A stretch of 64,000 bases of DNA from Rhizobiales bacterium Y(2018) (GTDB lineage Bacteria > Pseudomonadota > Alphaproteobacteria > Rhizobiales > Aestuariivirgaceae): positions 682,001 through 746,000 of the forward strand of contig SCPD01000002.1 of NCBI GenBank assembly GCA_005502925.1. Direction: 5' to 3'. Below, in pieces: positions 43,653 through 51,750 of the stretch. Every line of letters begins with the position of its first letter. Position 1 is the stretch's first letter. Position numbers and translations under genes: made by a program. Below the pieces are notes generated by a model, which did no database searches, had not been told where the DNA came from, and saw nothing but the letters and a program-made list of their open reading frames with translations.

Positions 43653-44444
43653 ATGAAGAGACGCCAACTTCTTTTTGCCTCCTTGGGCCTGCCGGCCCTG
43701 TCGCTCGCCGCGCGCGCGGAAACGGGGCGGCATTACACCGTACGGCTCATCAGCGGCGAGACGCAGAACGGCATCTGGCGCGCCGGTCTCGACATTACTC
43801 TTGAAAAGGGCTGGAAGACCTATTGGCGCATGCCGGGTGATGCCGGCGTGCCGCCGCAATTCGACTGGGCGGGCTCGAAGAACGTGAAGTCGGTCACGGT
43901 CCTGTGGCCGGCGCCCAGGCGTTATAGCGACGATGGCGGCGAGACGGTCGGCTACAAGGAGCGGGTCGTCTTCCCGCTCGATGTCACCCCGGAACAGGCG
44001 GGCCAGCCCATGGACCTGGCACTCGAAGCCTTTTTCGGCGTCTGCGAGGTCGTCTGCATCCCCGCCAAGTTCGACGCCGATCTGTTGCAGAAGGACGCGA
44101 GTCCCGCCGATGCGAGCCTCATCGCCGCCTTCGCCGCCCGCGTGCCGCAAAAGGCCGATGCGCGCGCGCGCTTCCATGTCACCCGCGCCGCGGTCGGCGA
44201 GGAGAGCGGCAAGCCGGCTTTGGCGGTCAGCTTGGCGGGCGCGGGTTTCGAGGGCGATCTCGACATCTTCGTCGAGGGCAATGATTTTGCCTATTTCCGC
44301 GCCCCGCGCCGTACCGCCGACAAGGCGGTCGTGCATCTGCCGGTCGACGGGCTGAAAGACCTGGCCTCCCTCAAGGGCAAGCCTTTGACCCTCACCATGG
44401 TCGCTGGCGATATTCACCTTGAACAGGTAGTCGTGGTCGACTAA
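43653..44444 (+). CDS. Periplasmic DsbD N-terminal-like domain protein
   Basis: A 263-residue exported protein with an N-terminal signal (MKRRQLLFASLGLPALSLAA, a twin-arginine-like KRRQLLF start). The mature domain includes GLDITLEKGWKTYWRMPGDA near residue 40, AGSKNVKSVTVLWPAPRRY near 70 and ALEAFFGVCEVVCIPAKFD near 125, with the Cys-x3-Cys pair expected for the DsbD-alpha-like fold. Such stand-alone domains in Rhizobiales may pass electrons to periplasmic partners. No DsbD membrane part is encoded nearby. ATG 43653 starts the signal peptide. A peroxiredoxin follows at 44536. Confidence 0.85.
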   Translation: MKRRQLLFASLGLPALSLAARAETGRHYTVRLISGETQNGIWRAGLDITLEKGWKTYWRMPGDAGVPPQFDWAGSKNVKSVTVLWPAPRRYSDDGGETVGYKERVVFPLDVTPEQAGQPMDLALEAFFGVCEVVCIPAKFDADLLQKDASPADASLIAAFAARVPQKADARARFHVTRAAVGEESGKPALAVSLAGAGFEGDLDIFVEGNDFAYFRAPRRTADKAVVHLPVDGLKDLASLKGKPLTLTMVAGDIHLEQVVVVD

Positions 44445-44460
44445 TCCTTGCCTCCTTTCA

Positions 44461-44508
44461 GAGCGCTTCCCGCCAAAGTTGCTCGACTTTGGCGATAAGG
44501 AAGCGCTC
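44461..44508. repeat. Large intergenic hairpin, GAGCGCTTCC element
   Basis: The outer arms are GAGCGCTTCC (44461-44470) and GGAAGCGCTC (44499-44508). The inner arms are CGCCAAAGT (44471-44479) and ACTTTGGCG (44486-44494). The stem is 19 bp, interrupted by a four-base bulge on the right and closed by a six-base loop. It lies between the DsbD-like gene and the peroxiredoxin gene, 28 bases before the latter. Its size and position suggest another dispersed Rhizobiales palindrome. It may also insulate or attenuate expression of the peroxiredoxin. Confidence 0.8.
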
Positions 44509-44535
44509 CAAATTGTAGAGATGTGAGGAGCAATC

Positions 44536-45015
44536 ATGATCAAGGTTGGCGATCGTTTGCCGGAAGCCGAATTCATCACCATGACGGGTGACGGGACGCA
44601 GAGATTCACCACCGGCACGGTATTCGCCGGCCGCAAGGTCGTGCTCTTCGCGGTGCCCGGCGCCTTCACGCCGACCTGCAGCATGAATCATATGCCGGGC
44701 TTCGTGAAGGAAGCCGACGCCATCAAGGCCAAGGGCGCCGACACCATCGCCTGCACGGCGGTGAATGATGTCCATGTCATGAATGCCTGGGGCCGCCAGT
44801 CGGGCGCCGACGGCAAGATCCTCATGCTCGCCGACGGCAATGGCGCCTTCGCCAAGGCAATCGGCCTCGATGTCGACCTCACCGCCCACAACATGGGCCA
44901 CCGCTCCAGGCGTTATTCGATGATCGTCGAGGACGGCGTGGTGAAGACGGTCAATGTCGAAGACAAGCCGGGCGTCAATGTCTCCGGCGCCGACACGATT
45001 CTGAAGCAGCTCTGA
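44536..45015 (+). CDS. Peroxiredoxin (Prx5-type, redoxin domain)
   Basis: A 159-residue thiol peroxidase. The peroxidatic cysteine is in AVPGAFTPTCSMNHMPGFV near residue 47 (PxxxTxxC). DTIACTAVNDVHVMNAWGRQ and LTAHNMGHRSRRYSMIVEDG match the Prx5/PMP20 subfamily, which reduces H2O2 and organic peroxides with thioredoxin or glutathione. GTGAGGAG precedes the ATG by a few bases. Members near ispH/rnhA are common in Rhizobiales, and those genes lie 1.4 kb downstream here on the other strand. Confidence 0.94.
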   Translation: MIKVGDRLPEAEFITMTGDGTQRFTTGTVFAGRKVVLFAVPGAFTPTCSMNHMPGFVKEADAIKAKGADTIACTAVNDVHVMNAWGRQSGADGKILMLADGNGAFAKAIGLDVDLTAHNMGHRSRRYSMIVEDGVVKTVNVEDKPGVNVSGADTILKQL

Positions 45016-45104
45016 GCCGGACTCGAAGCTCACCTTCATTTCCCCTTCTCCCGCTTGCGCAGGACTGTCCGGGGGAAGTGAAGAGGTACAGTCTCCCAAG
45101 ATTT

Positions 45105-45156
45105 CCCCCTTCTCCCGCTTGCGGGAGAAGGTGCCCGACAGGGCGGATGAGGGTGT
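45105..45156 (+). repeat. CCTTCTCCCGC palindromic element, forward copy
   Basis: Starts with a perfect hairpin (CCTTCTCCCGC, TT, GCGGGAGAAGG) and continues with GTGCCCGACAGGGCGGATGA and GGGTGT. The same hairpin plus trailing segment is found at 51685 (forward) and, reversed, at 45242. The two-part structure (hairpin, then a conserved tail with its own CCCG/GGGC dyad) marks it as one family. Confidence 0.85.
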
Positions 45157-45241
45157 TCGTGACGTTTGTAAGCTCATCAATTTCTGCGCTGAAACACCCG
45201 GAGCAGAGCCTTGAGGGCGGGAGTTCATGATCAACTGCCCG

Positions 45242-45293
45242 ACACCCTCATCCGGCCTTCGGCCACCTTCTCCCGCAGGCGGGAGAAGGGGAG
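45242..45293 (-). repeat. CCTTCTCCCGC palindromic element, reverse copy
   Basis: Begins ACACCCTCATCCGGCCTTCG and ends with CCTTCTCCCGC, AG, GCGGGAGAAGG. It is the reverse complement of the copy at 45105 with a few substitutions. The two copies together form an inverted pair of about 50-base arms around an 85-base spacer. Confidence 0.85.
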
Positions 45294-45364
45294 GCGGGCT
45301 AAGCGGTGCGAGACATCCAGTGCCAGCTCACCTGATGGCGGGCGAGCAACACGATCCCGAAGCT

Positions 45365-45985
45365 TCAATCGGCGATCTTTACCGCCGGATATTTCTCGAT
45401 GCTGGCTTTTGTAGGTTCGCTAGGCGGGCAGGTGAAATCCGCCAGTTTCCGTTTGGCCCGCAGAGGTCTTTCGAGGTTGAGGCAGTCCTGCGCAACAGCA
45501 GCCTGTTCGCTCACGGCAGACCAGCACGCGGCGAGATCTGGAGCGCGTCCTGGACCCGAAAGGCGCGGCGCTTTCCTGCCTGATATTTCTTTGCCGCCGA
45601 CATAGTTATTCTCATAGTACTCGACCAGGAACGACGCCGGATATCCATTGCCTTCGATCACAACGCTGCAGCGCAGCCAATCCATTTCCCAATCGACTGG
45701 TGGCATCGGATCGCGGCCTTCACGAGCAAGCTGCTGTCGCCACGCAAACAGCAGGATGGCCAGATAGAGACTGGTCTCAGCCGAATCCTTCGCCATTAGC
45801 CGCAACGACTCGACCGCTGTGCCGATGTGACCTTGCTTGGCCTGATCAAAAGCAGCCTGTACTTCTTGAGACGGCAAGCCGTGCGCCGGCGGCACATTGT
45901 TCAGCTCAATCTCTTGCGCCCATGTTTGGCCGGCAACGAGAAGGGCCACCGCAAAGGATACGAAGCGGCTGGCCCGGCGCATCAT
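45365..45985 (-). CDS. Secreted protein of unknown function
   Basis: A 206-residue protein with a signal peptide ([20 protein letters not shown], cleavage near TWAQ). The mature part has a helical region (EVQAAFDQAKQGHIGTAVES, LRLMAKDSAETSLYLAILLF) that resembles a Sel1/TPR-like repeat start. A cysteine-containing C-terminal half follows (WLRCSVV, AACWSAV, DCLNLE, FTCPP; four cysteines that may form disulfides). I recognise no family. Its start shares a base with the rnhA stop (TGATG), so it is translated with the ispH-rnhA unit. The G+C content looks lower than in rnhA. Confidence 0.6.
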   Translation of the reverse strand: MMRRASRFVSFAVALLVAGQTWAQEIELNNVPPAHGLPSQEVQAAFDQAKQGHIGTAVESLRLMAKDSAETSLYLAILLFAWRQQLAREGRDPMPPVDWEMDWLRCSVVIEGNGYPASFLVEYYENNYVGGKEISGRKAPRLSGPGRAPDLAACWSAVSEQAAVAQDCLNLERPLRAKRKLADFTCPPSEPTKASIEKYPAVKIAD

Positions 45986-46434
45986 CAGCGCGCTCTCTTG
46001 AACGGCGCCATGCCCATCCGCGCCAACTCGTCGGCGCGTTCATTGTCGTCATGGCCGGCATGGCCCTTCACCCAGTGCCAGCTCACCTGATGGCGCGTGA
46101 GCGCCTGGTCGAGGCGCTGCCAGAGCTCGGCATTCTTCACCGGTTTCTTGTCCGACGTCTTCCAGCCATTGCGCTTCCAGCCATGGATCCATTTGCTGAT
46201 GCCGTCTTTCACATAGACGGAATCGGTGTGGATCTCGACGGTGGCCGGGCGCGTCAGCGTCTCGAGCGCCATGATCGCGGCGGTCAGCTCCATGCGGTTG
46301 TTGGTGGTATTGGCCTCGCCGCCCTGCAATTCCTTTTCATGGCCATTATAGCGCAGGATCGCGCCCCAGCCGCCCGGTCCCGGATTGCCGGAACAAGCGC
46401 CGTCGGTATGGATGACGACAGGTACGGAAGTCAT
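45985..46434 (-). CDS. rnhA: Ribonuclease HI
   Basis: Removes RNA from RNA-DNA hybrids. The 149-residue protein has the complete set of acidic residues: [20 protein letters not shown] (Asp), [16 protein letters not shown] (Glu), [20 protein letters not shown] (Asp), and the C-terminal [15 protein letters not shown] (His and Asp). The basic handle [15 protein letters not shown] is present, as in E. coli RNase HI. The start overlaps the ispH stop by 4 bases. Confidence 0.97.
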   Translation of the reverse strand: MTSVPVVIHTDGACSGNPGPGGWGAILRYNGHEKELQGGEANTTNNRMELTAAIMALETLTRPATVEIHTDSVYVKDGISKWIHGWKRNGWKTSDKKPVKNAELWQRLDQALTRHQVSWHWVKGHAGHDDNERADELARMGMAPFKRAR

Positions 46435-47393
46435 GCGGCGGGCTTCGTCTCGCGCAATTCCCGCGGCAGCTTGAAGGAGACATTCTCCTCGCGCAGCACG
46501 ACCTTCTCGACCGTCACGTCGTAATGGCCGCGGAAGGCATCGATGATCTCGTTGACCAAAACTTCCGGCGCCGAAGCGCCGGCGGTGAGGCCCACCGTGC
46601 CGAGGCCTTGAAGCTTCGACCAGTCGAGATCGGAGGCGCGCTGCACCAGTTCCGCAGAGGGGCAGCCATTCTTGAGCCCGACTTCGACCAGGCGTTTCGA
46701 ATTGGAGGAATTGGGGGCGCCCACGACGAGCAGGAAATCGATCTTTTCGGCAATCGACTTCACCGCTTCCTGGCGATTGGTCGTCGCGTAGCAGATGTCT
46801 TCCTTATAGGGGCCGCGGATCTGCGGGAAGCGGCGCTTGAGGGTCTCGACGATGTCGCGCGTGTCGTCGACCGACAATGTCGTCTGCGTGACATAAGCGA
46901 GCTTCGCCGGATCATGCGGCGCAAAACTCTGCGCTTCTTCCACGGTCTCGATCAGCGTGATGGCGCCGTCGGGCAATTGGCCCATCGTGCCGATCACTTC
47001 CGGATGGCCCTTATGCCCGATGAGCACGATATCGAGCCCTTCGCCATGATGGCGCTGCGCTTCCATATGTACTTTGGTGACGAGAGGGCAGGTGGCGTCG
47101 ATCTGGAACATCTGGCGCAGGCGCGCCGCCTGCGGCACCGCTTTCGGCACGCCATGGGCGGAGAAGATCACCGGACGGTCGCCATCCGGAATCTCGTCGA
47201 GCTCATCGACGAAGACGGCGCCCTTGGCTTTGAGGTCGTCGACCACGAATTTGTTGTGCACGATCTCGTGGCGCACATAGACGGGCGCCCCATAAAGCGC
47301 CAGCGCCCGCTCCACGATGTCGATGGCGCGCACCACGCCGGCGCAGAAGCCGCGGGGCGCCGCCAGCAGGATGGTTAGTGGAGGCTTGTTCAT
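46431..47393 (-). CDS. ispH: 4-hydroxy-3-methylbut-2-enyl diphosphate reductase
   Basis: The last step of the MEP isoprenoid pathway, yielding IPP and DMAPP; a [4Fe-4S] enzyme. From ATG 47393 the product has 320 residues. The cluster cysteines are in [20 protein letters not shown] near residue 17, [15 protein letters not shown] near 101 and [20 protein letters not shown] near 220 with the Cys of KNGCPSA nearby. Substrate-binding [10 protein letters not shown] and GASAPE motifs are also present. The longer open frame upstream was rejected because the conserved N terminus begins at [15 protein letters not shown]. It forms an operon with rnhA. No thrB lies between them. Confidence 0.96.
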   Translation of the reverse strand: MNKPPLTILLAAPRGFCAGVVRAIDIVERALALYGAPVYVRHEIVHNKFVVDDLKAKGAVFVDELDEIPDGDRPVIFSAHGVPKAVPQAARLRQMFQIDATCPLVTKVHMEAQRHHGEGLDIVLIGHKGHPEVIGTMGQLPDGAITLIETVEEAQSFAPHDPAKLAYVTQTTLSVDDTRDIVETLKRRFPQIRGPYKEDICYATTNRQEAVKSIAEKIDFLLVVGAPNSSNSKRLVEVGLKNGCPSAELVQRASDLDWSKLQGLGTVGLTAGASAPEVLVNEIIDAFRGHYDVTVEKVVLREENVSFKLPRELRETKPAA

Positions 47394-47667
47394 GAGGGTT
47401 AGATGGCGAAGGCGGCCCTCGCTTGTCAAGGAAAGCAAGGTCGCTGCCGTGCCGACCTTCTTACGCAACGGGAAAATTGTTGTAAATCAACGCGTTATTG
47501 GTAGAGATTGGTGCCGGAATATTTTCACCGACCGGGGGCGGGGTGATTGAGCTTCAGCGCTTTTGTGCGTAAGGCGTCATCACCTGTGAGAGCCAGCCGT
47601 GCAGTGTGTCCTCAGACCTTGTTCTGCAAAAGCCAGCCATTCCTGCTGCATTGAGAACGAGGGGTAT

Positions 47668-49809
47668 ATGAGCACCACATCCGGGCCGCGCAATTTCGCG
47701 CGCTCTTTGTCCATGACCACTGCCATGATGGCGCTTCTGGCCAGCCCGGCCATCGCGCAGGAGGAGAGCCGCAAGACGGCGCCCCCAGGTGAGGCCGGCG
47801 CGACGGCCGCAGACGGCGATACGCTGCAGACCATCGTCGTCACCGTGGATGGTGTTCCCGATCCCTATCAGGTGCCTGATTCGGTGAGCCAGGTGGCGCC
47901 GGAGCAGGTGAAGCAGCAGCGCCCATCGCGCCCCGACGCCATCCTGCGCACGGTGCCGGGCGTCTTCACGCAGAGCGCCGTCGAGACGCCGGGCGTCTCG
48001 GTCAATATCCGCAGCATGCAGGATTTTGGCCGCGTCAATGTCATGATCGATGGTGCGCGCCAGAATTTTCAGTATTCGGGCCATGGTCCGAACGGCACGG
48101 TCTTCATCGATCCGGCCCTTATCCGTTCCGTCGATATCGCCAAGGGCACGGTCGCGACCGAAGGCGGCGCCGGCGCCATTGGCGGCGCCGTCAATTTCCG
48201 CACCCTCGAGCTCGAGGACATTCTGACCGGGGGCAAGAATTACGGCGCCGAGGCCACCGTCATTCATGGCGGCAACGGCTATGACTGGTCGGAAGTGTTC
48301 TCGACCGGCATTCGCGATGACCGTTTCTCGGTCTTCGGCACTCTGAGTCTGCGCGACTCCGGCAACTACAAGGACGGCGCCGGCTTCGAGGTCGAGCAGA
48401 CGGGGCAGGACCTCATGTCCGGCCTCGCCAAATTCGGTGTCCAGCTCGATCCCGACCAGCGCCTCGATCTCGGCGCCGTCTATTACGACAATGAATTCGC
48501 CAAGGCCTCGGCCGACTATCATGCCAAGGTCCTCACCACGACGGCCAAATATCATTACGACCCGGCCGGCGAGCTGATCGATCTGCGCCTCAACGCCTTC
48601 TACAACCGCACCGACCTTGGCCAGGAGTTCAACAAGGACTTCATCAAGGGCTCGACGGTCGACTTTACCGATGACGGCATCGGCGGCGACATCTCGAATG
48701 TCTCGCGTTTCGCGCTGGGCGATATCGGCATCACCGCCAAATATGGCGCCGAAGGTTTTTACGATTGGGTGAAGGCTGAAGCCGAGGGGCCGGATCAGAC
48801 CGCACCGGGCCTCACGCCCAAGGGCGAACGCGGTGTCTTCGGGCTCTTCTCCGAGACGACCGCGAGCTGGAAGCGCTTCGAGCTCATCGCCGCGGCGCGT
48901 GTCGACCATTATACGCTGACGGGCGAGGGGGTGAACGACGTGGCGCCCGGCGGCCCTGGCATTCCAGGCTTTCCGTCGCTGCCGGGCCTGCCTGCCGGTC
49001 CCTTCGAGGTCGACACGTCGGCGACGGCGGTCAGCCCGAAATTCACCGCCGCCTACAGGCCGCTCGACTGGCTGCAGCTCTATGGTCTTTATGGCTGGGG
49101 TTTCCGCCCGCCCGCCATCACCGAAACCTTGATGTCCGGTGTCCATCCGGGCGGCATCAATTTCGTCCGCTTCACGCCCAACCCCTTCCTCGATCCGGAG
49201 CGTTCGGAAGGCTGGGAGCTTGGCGTCAATCTCGCTTATGACGGTCTCTTCAATGACCGCGACAAACTGCGCCTCAAGGTGAATTACTTCGCCAATGATA
49301 TCGAGGACTATATTGTCGGCGCCGCCAATCGCTGCTCGCGCGGCATCTGCTTCTTCTATCGCAACGCCGACGAAATGAGCCATGTCGAGGGTTTCGAAAT
49401 CGAAGGTTCTTACGATCTGGGCTTGGTTTTTGCGAGCTTCGGCTATCAGGACATCGAGACCGATGTCGCCTTGGCCAATTTCCCCGGCCTCGGTTATCTG
49501 CCGATCGCGCCCGAGCGTGTGTTCAACGCCACGCTCGGTTTCCGTCTGTTCGACGAGCGCCTGACGCTCGGTCTCAGGCGTCATCAGGTCTATGAAAGCC
49601 AGTTCTTGAACAACGGTGCCCAATCCGACCTGCCGGGCTACACGCTTTATGACGCCTATGCCTCCTTCGCGGTGAGCGAGAATCTCGATGTCTTCCTCAA
49701 TCTCGAAAATCTGAAGGATCTCGATTATATCCCGGCCATGACGACCGATCCGGACCGCATTCATGGCCCGGGCTTCACCGCAAAATTCGGTGTGTCGGCG
49801 CGGCTTTGA
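47668..49809 (+). CDS. TonB-dependent outer-membrane receptor, heme/hemoglobin type
   Basis: 713 residues. A signal peptide (SMTTAMMALLASPAIAQEES) precedes a TonB-box-like stretch (DTLQTIVVTVDG), the plug domain (QQRPSRPDAILRTVPGVFTQ and IRSMQDFGRVNVMIDGARQN) and a 22-strand barrel ending GPGFTAKFGVSARL. The MQ-GRV-IDGARQN plug motif is typical of the hemoglobin/transferrin/lactoferrin receptor group (HmuR, ShuA). ATG 47668 has a GAGGGG just upstream. The gene stands alone. An imperfect dyad GTTG-N5-CAAC near 47478 may be regulatory, but I could not identify a clear iron-response box. Confidence 0.9.
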   Translation: MSTTSGPRNFARSLSMTTAMMALLASPAIAQEESRKTAPPGEAGATAADGDTLQTIVVTVDGVPDPYQVPDSVSQVAPEQVKQQRPSRPDAILRTVPGVFTQSAVETPGVSVNIRSMQDFGRVNVMIDGARQNFQYSGHGPNGTVFIDPALIRSVDIAKGTVATEGGAGAIGGAVNFRTLELEDILTGGKNYGAEATVIHGGNGYDWSEVFSTGIRDDRFSVFGTLSLRDSGNYKDGAGFEVEQTGQDLMSGLAKFGVQLDPDQRLDLGAVYYDNEFAKASADYHAKVLTTTAKYHYDPAGELIDLRLNAFYNRTDLGQEFNKDFIKGSTVDFTDDGIGGDISNVSRFALGDIGITAKYGAEGFYDWVKAEAEGPDQTAPGLTPKGERGVFGLFSETTASWKRFELIAAARVDHYTLTGEGVNDVAPGGPGIPGFPSLPGLPAGPFEVDTSATAVSPKFTAAYRPLDWLQLYGLYGWGFRPPAITETLMSGVHPGGINFVRFTPNPFLDPERSEGWELGVNLAYDGLFNDRDKLRLKVNYFANDIEDYIVGAANRCSRGICFFYRNADEMSHVEGFEIEGSYDLGLVFASFGYQDIETDVALANFPGLGYLPIAPERVFNATLGFRLFDERLTLGLRRHQVYESQFLNNGAQSDLPGYTLYDAYASFAVSENLDVFLNLENLKDLDYIPAMTTDPDRIHGPGFTAKFGVSARL

Positions 49810-49814
49810 CGGAG

Positions 49815-49836
49815 AGGGGGCGGCGGAGCGCCCCCT
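49815..49836 (+). terminator. Possible terminator hairpin after the TonB receptor
   Basis: AGGGGGCG (49815-49822) pairs with CGCCCCCT (49829-49836) around a six-base loop, 6 bases after the receptor stop. It has no strong U-run, so it may be a stem that protects the 3' end or a weak terminator. It separates the receptor from the glycine-riboswitch leader. Confidence 0.45.
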
Positions 49837-49919
49837 ATGCTTGCCGGACATGCGGGGCCCTTGATCTCGCCCCTTGCCTTTCCGCCCCGGCCCCACTAGG
49901 TTCCGGGCGTTCGTTAGGA

Positions 49920-50103
49920 CATACGCGGGAGAGGCCGGTTAAGACCGGCGCCGAAGGAGCAACCGCCCCGGAAACTCTCAGGCAAAAGGACCGCGTGCGT
50001 TCGCCGACTCTGGAGAGCAGGGGAAAACCCCTCACCGAAGGAGCTAAGTCCATGTGTCGGAGCGACATGGGCGAAATCTCTCAGGTTCTCCGACAGAGGG
50101 GGC
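49920..50103 (+). promoter_or_regulatory. Tandem glycine riboswitch, gcvT leader
   Basis: Two adjacent glycine aptamers are recognisable. The first runs from GGGAGAGG (49928) through GCCGAAGGAGCAACCGC and GGAAACTCTCAGGCAAAAGG to CGACTCTGGAGAG. The second runs from GGAGAGCAGGGGA (about 50012) through CACCGAAGGAGCTAAGTCC and GCGAAATCTCTCAGGTTC to CTCCGACAGAGGGGGC. CCGAAGGAGC, GAAAYTCTCAGG and the paired GGAGAG are the conserved ligand-binding elements. It ends about 52 bases before gcvT. Glycine binding would switch on the cleavage system so that excess glycine is degraded. The expression platform was not folded. Confidence 0.93.
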
Positions 50104-50155
50104 AGGCTTGGCTGTTGCCGGGTCTCGCTCAACCTTGTCGGAACCGGGAAATTGA

Positions 50156-51280
50156 ATGGCAACGCCGTCTGAGACGCTTCTCCGCACCCCCCTCTACGAT
50201 CTTCATGTGAAACTGGACGCCCGTATCGTGCCCTTCGCCGGCTACGAGATGCCGGTGCAATACCCGACCGGAATCCTGACCGAGCACAACTGGACGCGGC
50301 TCTCGGCGGGCCTGTTCGACGTCTCCCATATGGGCCAGGCCTATCTGACGGGACCCGATGACGAGACGGTCGCCAAGGCCCTTGAAAAACTCGTTCCGGG
50401 CGACCTGCTCGCTCTGGCGCCGCAGCGCATCCGCTATTCGCAGCTCACCAATCCCACGGGCGGCATCATCGACGACCTGATGATCACCCGCACCAGCGAG
50501 ACCGGCCGGCTCTATCTCGTCGTCAACGCCTCGCGCAAGGATGTCGATTATGCCTGGCTCAAGGAGCATCTGCCCGCCAATGTGAAGCTCGAACCGATTG
50601 AGGATGCAGCACTCATCGCCTTGCAGGGACCGAAGGCCGCCGCCGTGCTGGCCCGCCATTTGCCGAAGGCCGCAAGCCTCGCTTTCATGAGTGCGACTCA
50701 TGACAGGTTCAACGGCATACCGTGTCATGTTGCGCGTTCGGGTTATACCGGCGAGGACGGCTTCGAGATTTCGGTCGCCGCCGACAAGGTCGTGGCGTTG
50801 ACCGAGGCGCTGCTCGCCGATCCCGATGTCAAGCCGATTGGCCTCGGCGCGCGTGATTCGCTGCGCCTCGAAGCGGGGCTTTGCCTTTACGGTCACGACA
50901 TCGACGAAGAGACGAGCCCGGTCGAGGCCGATCTCGTCTGGTCGATCAGCAAGAGGCGGCGCAGCGAAGGCGGCTTCACCGGCGCCGAGCGCATCACCCG
51001 TGAGATCGCGCAGGGACCGAAGCGCAAGCGCGTCGGCATCAAGCCGGAAGGCCGTGCACCGGCGCGCGAAGGTTCGGTCATCACCGACGACAAGGGGCGC
51101 GCCATCGGCATCGTCACCTCGGGCGGCTTCGGCCCGACCGTCAACGGGCCGGTCGCCATGGGATATGTCGAGACCGCCTTTGCGGCCCCCGGCACCAAGA
51201 TCAATCTGGTGGTGCGTGACAAGCCGATGCCGGCTGCCGTCTCTGCACTGCCTTTCACACCGCACAATTACAAACGCTAA
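50156..51280 (+). CDS. gcvT: Aminomethyltransferase, glycine cleavage T protein
   Basis: Transfers the one-carbon unit from the aminomethyl-lipoyl H protein to tetrahydrofolate. The 374-residue product has PLYDLHVKLDARIVPFAGYE (start), GLFDVSHMGQAYLTG near residue 58, TNPTGGIIDDLMITR near 98, RSGYTGEDGFEISV near 192 and LGARDSLRLEAGLCLYGHDI near 225 (the Asp/Tyr folate site). It is the first gene after the riboswitch and precedes gcvH by 18 bases. Confidence 0.97.
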   Translation: MATPSETLLRTPLYDLHVKLDARIVPFAGYEMPVQYPTGILTEHNWTRLSAGLFDVSHMGQAYLTGPDDETVAKALEKLVPGDLLALAPQRIRYSQLTNPTGGIIDDLMITRTSETGRLYLVVNASRKDVDYAWLKEHLPANVKLEPIEDAALIALQGPKAAAVLARHLPKAASLAFMSATHDRFNGIPCHVARSGYTGEDGFEISVAADKVVALTEALLADPDVKPIGLGARDSLRLEAGLCLYGHDIDEETSPVEADLVWSISKRRRSEGGFTGAERITREIAQGPKRKRVGIKPEGRAPAREGSVITDDKGRAIGIVTSGGFGPTVNGPVAMGYVETAFAAPGTKINLVVRDKPMPAAVSALPFTPHNYKR

Positions 51281-51298
51281 CTTCAGGGGAGTAGCTCA

Positions 51299-51670
51299 AT
51301 GAGCAAGCGTTACAGCAAAGAACATGAATGGATCAGCGTCGACGGCGACATCGCGACGATCGGCATCACCAATCATGCCCAGGAACAGCTGGGCGATGTC
51401 GTCTTCGTCGAATTGCCGGCCATCGGCAAGCAGGTGAGCAAGGGTGGCGATGCGGCGGTGGTCGAATCGGTGAAGGCCGCGAGCGAAGTCTATGCGCCGG
51501 TCACCGGCGAGGTCGTCGAAGTGAACAAGGAGCTCGAAGGCGACCCGGCTCTCGTCAACCGCGAGGCGGAAGGCGCTGCCTGGTTCATGAAAGTGAAGCT
51601 CAAGGATAAAGGCGAACTCGCCGATCTGATGGACAAGGCCGCTTACGACAAATTCGTGGCTGAGCAGTAA
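51299..51670 (+). CDS. gcvH: Glycine cleavage H protein
   Basis: The lipoyl carrier of the complex. The 123-residue protein has YSKEHEWISVDGDIATIGIT (start), LGDVVFVELPAIGKQVSKGG and AAVVESVKAASEVYAPVTGE near residue 55, where the lysine of ESVKA receives lipoate. It ends with KLKDKGELADLMDKAAYDKF. It lies between gcvT and gcvP in the riboswitch-controlled operon. Confidence 0.97.
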   Translation: MSKRYSKEHEWISVDGDIATIGITNHAQEQLGDVVFVELPAIGKQVSKGGDAAVVESVKAASEVYAPVTGEVVEVNKELEGDPALVNREAEGAAWFMKVKLKDKGELADLMDKAAYDKFVAEQ

Positions 51671-51684
51671 TTCCCCTCAAATTC

Positions 51685-51731
51685 CCTTCTCCCGCTTGCG
51701 GGAGAAGGTGCCCGAAGGGCGGATGAGGGTG
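51685..51731 (+). repeat. CCTTCTCCCGC palindromic element inside the gcv operon
   Basis: The hairpin CCTTCTCCCGC (51685-51695), TT, GCGGGAGAAGG (51698-51708) is followed by TGCCCGAAGGGCGGATGAGG. It is the same two-part element as at 45105. It fills most of the 80-base gap between gcvH and gcvP, so it must be transcribed with the operon and would form a strong stem-loop in the mRNA. Confidence 0.85.
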
Positions 51732-51750
51732 TCAAAGGAACCTTAGGAAC

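Larger units (their letters stand above)
45016..45364. other. Gene-free, repeat-rich interval
   Basis: No convincing gene is seen in these 349 bases between the convergent peroxiredoxin gene and the minus-strand secreted-protein gene. The interval holds a partial CTTCTCCCGC palindrome (near 45045-45061), a full copy (45105-45156) and an oppositely oriented full copy (45242-45293), separated by about 85 bases with no recognisable features. Confidence 0.75.

Noticed and set aside
47394-47667. Iron-response box before the TonB receptor
   Set aside because: Only a short GTTG-N5-CAAC dyad is visible; it does not match Fur, Irr or RirA consensus sites well enough to annotate.
47554-49896. A 780-codon open frame on the minus strand
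   Set aside because: Antisense to the TonB receptor with no recognisable motif and compositional bias typical of shadow frames.
49806-50210. A 134-codon open frame over the gcvT leader
   Set aside because: It lies over the tandem glycine riboswitch and extends into gcvT in another frame; the RNA elements explain the conservation here.
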